Both the position numbers and the translations under genes were made by a program. Below are positions 59,660 to 64,000 of a stretch of 64,000 bases of DNA, one piece after another (the first letter of the stretch is position 1; each line of letters starts with the position of its first letter). This DNA comes from Terrirhizobium terrae. GTDB taxonomy: Bacteria > Pseudomonadota > Alphaproteobacteria > Rhizobiales > Rhizobiaceae. The notes under the pieces were generated by a model. That model saw only the letters and a program-made list of their open reading frames with translations. It did not search any database and was not told where the DNA came from. The DNA lies in the NCBI RefSeq assembly GCF_030323265.1, contig NZ_CP104992.1, positions 2,951,501 to 3,015,500 of the forward strand, written 5' to 3'.

Positions 59660-61822
59660 ATGAACATTGCGACCCCGATCACCGCCCCCGTAAAATCAGG
59701 CCACAATTCCGTCGGCCATACTGTCTGTCCGCACGACTGTCCGAGTGCCTGCGCGCTGGATGTCGATCTGACGGAGGACGGCAGGATCGGCCGTGTCCGG
59801 GGCTCGTCCGACAATACGTATACGGCCGGCGTGATCTGCGCCAAGGTCGCACGCTATTCCGAGCGCATCTACCATCCAGGCCGTTTGATGGTGCCGCAGC
59901 GCCGCAAGGGTGCCAAGGGTGAGGGCAGCTGGCAGGAAGTCTCCTGGGAAGCGGCCCTCGACGAGATCGCCGACGCCTTCGTCAAGGCGGAAGCCAAGCA
60001 TGGATCGGAAGCCGTCTGGCCCTATTTTTATGCCGGCACGATGGGGCAGGTACAGCGCGACTCGATCGAGCGGCTGCGGCATGCGAAGAAATATTCCGGC
60101 TTCATGGGCACGATCTGCACCAACATGGCCTGGACCGGTTATGTGATGGGCACGGGCGCGCTCCGTGGTCCCGATCCGCGTGAGATGGCGAAATCCGATT
60201 GCGTTGTCATCTGGGGCACCAATGCGGTCGCCACCCAGGTCAACGTGATGACCCATGCGGTGAAGGCCCGCAAGGAACGCGGCGCCAAGATCGTCGTCAT
60301 CGACATCTACGACAACCCGACCATGAAACAGGCCGACGTGAAGATCGTTCTGCGTCCCGGCACCGATGCAGCGCTTGCCTGCGCCGTCATGCACATCGCG
60401 TTCCGCGACGGTTATGCCGATCGCGGCTACATGGCCAAATATGCCGACGATCCGGCCGGGCTGGAAGCGCATCTCGCCACCCGCACGCCGGAATGGGCGT
60501 CTGCCATCACCGGCCTTTCGGTCGAGGAGATCGAGGCCTTCGCCAAACTCATCGGCACGACGAAGAAGACCTTCTTCCGTCTCGGATACGGTTTTTCCCG
60601 CCAGCGCAACGGCACGGCGGCGATGCATGCGGCGCTCTCCGTCGCGACCGTGCTCGGCTCCTGGCAATATGAGGGCGGCGGCGCCTTCCACAACAACGGC
60701 GAGATTTTCCGGCTGAACAAGGCCGAGCTGATGGGCACGGCCTATATGGATCCGGAGATCCGCATGCTCGACCAGTCGCAGATCGGCCGCGTGCTGACCG
60801 GTGACGCCGAAGCGCTGCGCCATCGCGGGCCGGTCACCGCCGTGCTGATCCAGAACACCAACCCGATGAACATCGCGCCGGAACAGCGCCTCGTCCGTGA
60901 AGGTTTCCTCCGCGACGACCTGTTTGTCGCCGTCCACGAGCAGTTCATGACCGATACCGCCAAGGTCGCCGATATCGTGCTGCCGGCCACCATGTTCCTC
61001 GAGCATGACGATCTCTACCGCGCCGGCGGCCAGCAACACATCCTGCTCGGGCCGAAGCTCGTCGAGCCGCCATCGACCGTGCGCACCAATCTCTTCGTCA
61101 TCGAGGAACTGGCCAAGCGCCTCGGCGTCGATCATTTCGCCGGTTTCGGGCACGACGAGCGCAGCCACATCGACCGCATCCTGAGCGATAGCGGCTGGGG
61201 CAGCTACGATGACTTGAAGGCCAATAAGTGGATCGATGCCCAGCCGGATTTCGACACCGCCCATTACATCAAGGGCTTCGGTTATCCGGACGGCAAGTTC
61301 CGCTTCTCGCCCGACTGGGTGAACGGCCCGTCGCCGGACCGCACGCCGGCAAGCGTCGGCCCCCTCGGTCCCCATGCCGAACTGCCGCGCTTTCCGGATC
61401 ATGTGGCGGTGATCGAGACGGCGGATGCCGACCATCCGTTCCGTCTCGCGACGTCGCCATCGCGCAGCTTCCTTAATTCGAGCTTCGCGGAGACGAAGAG
61501 CTCGGTGCAGAAGGAAGGCCGTCCGGAGGTTATGATCGAGCCCTCGGATGCGGAACGGCTCGGCATTGTCGATGGCGATATTGTCCGCCTTGGCAACCGC
61601 CGCGGCGAGATCCGACTGCATGCGAAACTGGTACCGGGCGCCAAGCCGGGTGTGCTGATTGCCGAGGGGCTATGGCCGAACGACGCGCATCTGGACGGTG
61701 AGGGCATTAATGTCCTGACCGGCGCCGATCCCGTTGCGCCCTTCGGTGGTGCTGCCGTCCATGACAACAAGGTATGGCTTCGCAAGGAAGCTTCGTCTGA
61801 CGCTTCCACGGATGCCGCATGA
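59660..61822 (+). CDS. Molybdopterin oxidoreductase (formate dehydrogenase/DMSO reductase family)
   Basis: The 720-residue enzyme carries a 4Fe-4S motif at the N-terminus (CPHDCPSAC...GVICAK) and the molybdopterin-binding domains that follow, with the dinucleotide-binding C-terminal domain near NRRGEIRLHAKL. There is no Tat signal, so the enzyme is cytoplasmic. The start is MNIATPITAPVKSG at 59660. It is followed by a NUDIX gene with an ATGA overlap. It needs the molybdopterin made by MoaD/MoaE. The electron donor and substrate cannot be inferred. Confidence 0.9.
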   Translation: MNIATPITAPVKSGHNSVGHTVCPHDCPSACALDVDLTEDGRIGRVRGSSDNTYTAGVICAKVARYSERIYHPGRLMVPQRRKGAKGEGSWQEVSWEAALDEIADAFVKAEAKHGSEAVWPYFYAGTMGQVQRDSIERLRHAKKYSGFMGTICTNMAWTGYVMGTGALRGPDPREMAKSDCVVIWGTNAVATQVNVMTHAVKARKERGAKIVVIDIYDNPTMKQADVKIVLRPGTDAALACAVMHIAFRDGYADRGYMAKYADDPAGLEAHLATRTPEWASAITGLSVEEIEAFAKLIGTTKKTFFRLGYGFSRQRNGTAAMHAALSVATVLGSWQYEGGGAFHNNGEIFRLNKAELMGTAYMDPEIRMLDQSQIGRVLTGDAEALRHRGPVTAVLIQNTNPMNIAPEQRLVREGFLRDDLFVAVHEQFMTDTAKVADIVLPATMFLEHDDLYRAGGQQHILLGPKLVEPPSTVRTNLFVIEELAKRLGVDHFAGFGHDERSHIDRILSDSGWGSYDDLKANKWIDAQPDFDTAHYIKGFGYPDGKFRFSPDWVNGPSPDRTPASVGPLGPHAELPRFPDHVAVIETADADHPFRLATSPSRSFLNSSFAETKSSVQKEGRPEVMIEPSDAERLGIVDGDIVRLGNRRGEIRLHAKLVPGAKPGVLIAEGLWPNDAHLDGEGINVLTGADPVAPFGGAAVHDNKVWLRKEASSDASTDAA

Positions 61823-62412
61823 CCGACAGCAATGACCGGGTGAAGATCGTCAGCGAGAAGACGCTGTCGGAGGGCTGGACGCGCCTGTCGGAAATCGAGT
61901 TGGACTATACGGACCGGAATGGCGCTACGCATCGTTTAAAGCGTGAGATCTTTCACCGCACGCCTGCCGCCTGCATTCTTCTGCACGATCCGAAGCGGGA
62001 CGTCGTGGTGCTGGTCAAACAGCTTCGCCTGCCGGCCCACCTGATCGGCGAGCAATCCTTCATGATCGAGGTCCCCGCAGGACTTCTCGACGGAGACCAT
62101 CCCGAAGAGGCGATCCGTCGCGAGGCGGTCGAGGAGACGGGATACCGCATCAAGGATGCGCATTTCCTGTTCAAGGCCATGATGTCGCCCGGCTCGGTAA
62201 CCGAGATCGTGCATTTCTTCCACGCGTCGATCGACCTTTCGGACCGCGTGAACGAAGGCGGAGGGCTGCCCGAGGAGCATGAGGATATCGTGGTCATGGA
62301 AGTGCCGTTGGACGATGCGATCGCGATGATCGACAGCGGCGAAATCATCGATGCCAAGACCATCATGCTGCTGCAATGGGCAGCGATCAATCGCGCCAGC
62401 CTCGGCGGGTAA
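61819..62412 (+). CDS. NUDIX hydrolase, ADP-ribose pyrophosphatase-like
   Basis: The 197-residue protein has the NUDIX box GLLDGDHPEEAIRREAVEE followed by TGY (Glu residues that bind Mg). The N-terminal part resembles the beta-sheet domain of ADP-ribose pyrophosphatases, as does SPGSVTEIVHFFHA after the box. Its ATG overlaps the stop of the oxidoreductase gene, implying one operon. The preferred substrate is a nucleoside diphosphate sugar by family. Specificity is not shown. Confidence 0.92.
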   Translation: MTDSNDRVKIVSEKTLSEGWTRLSEIELDYTDRNGATHRLKREIFHRTPAACILLHDPKRDVVVLVKQLRLPAHLIGEQSFMIEVPAGLLDGDHPEEAIRREAVEETGYRIKDAHFLFKAMMSPGSVTEIVHFFHASIDLSDRVNEGGGLPEEHEDIVVMEVPLDDAIAMIDSGEIIDAKTIMLLQWAAINRASLGG

Positions 62413-62524
62413 CTGACTGGCGAGTAATTACCGTGAAGGCATGCACAGCCGCTTTCACATGAGTGTCACGAAACCCGCCTATCGGCTTCCGTTCGGAATT
62501 CAGACAAGCGCCAAGGAGAAGATC

Positions 62525-63694
62525 ATGTGGATCGGCAATTTCAACCTCGTTCTGCCGGACCAGGTGATCGAAAACGGATCCGTCAGGATCGAGGACGGCG
62601 TCATCGCCGAAATCCGTGACGAACCGGTCGCCGGTGCCGTCATAGACGGTGAAGGCCGGCTGCTGATGCCGGGCTTCGTCGACCTGCATGGCGACATGAT
62701 CGAGCGCGAGATCGCGCCGCGCCCCAATGCCGACATGCCGATCGATTTCGGCATCCATGAACTCGACAAGAAGCTTGCCGCCCACGGCGTGACCACCGCC
62801 TACGCTGCCGTGTCCTTCGCGACCGAAAGCGTCTATGGCCATGTGCGCTCGCTGGCGACGACCTCGGCGGTGATCGAGGGCCTCAATCGCCTGCGCAACG
62901 GCCTCTTGATCGACCATCGCGTCCATGCCCGCTATGAAATCACCAACGTAGGGGCGTCCGAGACACTGGAGCGGCTTCTCGAAGCCGGCGAGATCGACAT
63001 GGTGTCTCTGACCGACCACACGCCGGGTCAGGGGCAGTACAACAATATCGAAGCCTATGTGCTCAGTATGTCCGAACGGCGCTCGATCTCGGTGGAGACG
63101 GCGCAGGAGATGATCCGCAAGCGTATCGAGATGCGCAAGAACCCGGATATCGAGACGCGCCTGAAGGAAATTGTTGCGCTGTCGCAGAAGCACGGCCTCT
63201 CGCTGGCGTCCCATGACGACGACAGCATCGAGAAGGTCATCGAGATGCAGGAACTTGGCGTCACGATCAGCGAGTTCCCGGTGACGATGGCCGCTGCCGA
63301 CGAAGCCATCCGCCGCGGCCTGACGACGCTGATGGGCGCACCGAACGCCCTGCGCGGCGGTTCTATGTCGGGCAATCTGAGCGCGCTGGACGCTGCCCGC
63401 GCCGGCCTGCTGACGACCATCGCTGCCGACTACCACCCGGCCGCCTTCGTGCCGGCACTGTTCAAGCTGGCGGATGTCGTATCCGGCGGCCTGCCGGCGG
63501 CGGTTGCCATGGCGACGTCGAATGCAGCCCGCTCGGCTGGCATCATCGATCGCGGCGAGATCGCGATCGGCCAGCGGGCCGACCTCGTCGTCATCGAGCC
63601 CGGCGATGTCCACCGCATCCGCGCCACCTTCCGCGACGGCCGCTTCGTCTACAGCGACGGCACGCTGCATCCGCTTCGGGCGATGGCGGCTTAA
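62525..63694 (+). CDS. phnM: Alpha-D-ribose 1-methylphosphonate 5-triphosphate diphosphatase
   Basis: PhnM is an amidohydrolase-fold enzyme of the C-P lyase pathway that removes pyrophosphate. Metal ligands are in FVDLHGDMIERE (His) and later in DHTPGQGQY and SHDDDS. The start MWIGNFNLVLPDQV at 62525 follows AAGGAGAAGATC. The length of 389 residues is normal. No other phn gene is seen within the window, so this copy stands apart from the usual phnGHIJKL cluster. Confidence 0.92.
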   Translation: MWIGNFNLVLPDQVIENGSVRIEDGVIAEIRDEPVAGAVIDGEGRLLMPGFVDLHGDMIEREIAPRPNADMPIDFGIHELDKKLAAHGVTTAYAAVSFATESVYGHVRSLATTSAVIEGLNRLRNGLLIDHRVHARYEITNVGASETLERLLEAGEIDMVSLTDHTPGQGQYNNIEAYVLSMSERRSISVETAQEMIRKRIEMRKNPDIETRLKEIVALSQKHGLSLASHDDDSIEKVIEMQELGVTISEFPVTMAAADEAIRRGLTTLMGAPNALRGGSMSGNLSALDAARAGLLTTIAADYHPAAFVPALFKLADVVSGGLPAAVAMATSNAARSAGIIDRGEIAIGQRADLVVIEPGDVHRIRATFRDGRFVYSDGTLHPLRAMAA

Positions 63695-63705
63695 GGCCGG
63701 GGCTC

Positions 63706-64000
63706 TCAGTCCTCCCAGGACTTCTGGTTTTTCGGCAGCCTGCCCATCGGGTCGATGACGTCGACCTTGTGCGGCAGGTCTGCCGCCCAATTCCAGAGGA
63801 CCAGATTGCGGATCGAAGGCGCGGCCCTGTATGCGAATGAGGGTACAAGGACACCAGCCCACGACTTCCTGAGCATGTCATGGATCGACCAGGAGGCAGG
63901 ACGCTTGCCTTCGGACAGGTCGCTCGCCCAGGCCGCTCCCATCGTCTCCAGAGGGATGCCGAGTTTTTGCCGTGCGGTCTCGTCGGTGAGATCGGCTATG
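63706..64000 (-). CDS. RES-domain protein (partial, cut by window edge)
   Basis: Only the last 97 or so residues are visible. They match the C-terminus of RES-domain proteins: SWAGVLVPSFAYRAAPSIRN, LVLWNW and IDPMGRLP. RES proteins are NAD-degrading toxins that usually pair with a Xre/MbcA-type antitoxin upstream. Such a gene would lie outside the window. The stop is at 63706-63708. Confidence 0.78.
   Translation of the reverse strand, partial: IADLTDETARQKLGIPLETMGAAWASDLSEGKRPASWSIHDMLRKSWAGVLVPSFAYRAAPSIRNLVLWNWAADLPHKVDVIDPMGRLPKNQKSWED

Noticed and set aside
59696-61621. 641-residue minus-strand ORF opposite the molybdopterin oxidoreductase
   Set aside because: The plus-strand protein has the 4Fe-4S motif and pterin-binding domains. 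The antisense frame has no recognisable family.

Overview
The window is chromosomal DNA from a Rhizobiaceae-like alphaproteobacterium (Rhizobium/Agrobacterium/Shinella type). The evidence is high GC, rhizobial gene orders (cvpA-purF; rpsF-rpsR-DUF2232-rplI-dnaB-alr-radA; fabD-fabG-acpP-fabF-mltG-yicC-gmk; pepA divergent from lptF-lptG-lptD-surA-pdxA-rsmA), and protein sequences close to that family. No rRNA, tRNA, CRISPR array, prophage or insertion sequence was recognised. Species assignment is inference.

Layout. 1-3.3 kb: a tightly coupled minus-strand operon with a DUF559 protein, four GFA-family paralogues and a proline iminopeptidase. 3.3-3.5 kb: a MITE-like inverted-repeat element. 3.5-9.3 kb: cysS, a small conserved protein, a DedA membrane protein, an SDR enzyme, purF and cvpA. 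9.4-19 kb: radA, a ParDE-type toxin-antitoxin pair, alr, an SGNH hydrolase/acyltransferase pair, dnaB and the rplI/rpsR/rpsF ribosomal operon. 19.3-22.6 kb: a secreted GH75-type chitosanase-like protein, an aldo/keto reductase and an unusual Nramp-like transporter. 22.7-29.7 kb: fatty-acid synthesis (fabD, fabG, acpP, fabF), the transglycosylase mltG, yicC and gmk. 29.9-42.6 kb: an EamA transporter, then rsmA/pdxA/surA/lptD/lptG/lptF (outer-membrane biogenesis), divergent from pepA-holC, then a prolyl oligopeptidase. 42.8-50.2 kb: an ABC-F ATPase, a degenerate GGDEF protein, a DinB protein, a GST, ndk, small unknowns, a CGNR regulator and an orphan LivH-like permease. 50.2-53.8 kb: moaE, moaD, pgsA, uvrC. 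54-57.6 kb: an outer-membrane barrel protein, a TctC-type binding protein, a GST and a T2 ribonuclease. 57.7-64 kb: a UPF0104 membrane protein, rlmJ, a molybdopterin oxidoreductase, a NUDIX hydrolase, phnM and a partial RES-domain protein.

Together the genes are mostly housekeeping: envelope assembly (LptD/F/G, SurA, MltG, Alr, PgsA, Fab enzymes), translation and replication (S6, S18, L9, DnaB, HolC, CysRS, RsmA, RlmJ), repair (RadA, UvrC) and cofactors (PdxA, MoaD/E). Accessory genes are interspersed between these blocks.

The main caution is sequence quality. About 20 single-base frameshifts interrupt genes that must be intact in a living cell (cysS, lptD, lptF, pgsA, purF). Many lie in short homopolymers, and each gene regains a full-length, family-typical protein after a net one-base correction. 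These genes are annotated as single CDSs spanning the shift, and the shifts are best read as sequencing errors. I found no convincing wholly new system. The strongest leads are the four-paralogue GFA operon, the Nramp-like protein lacking its metal-binding motif, the GH75 enzyme and the split SGNH/acyltransferase pair.
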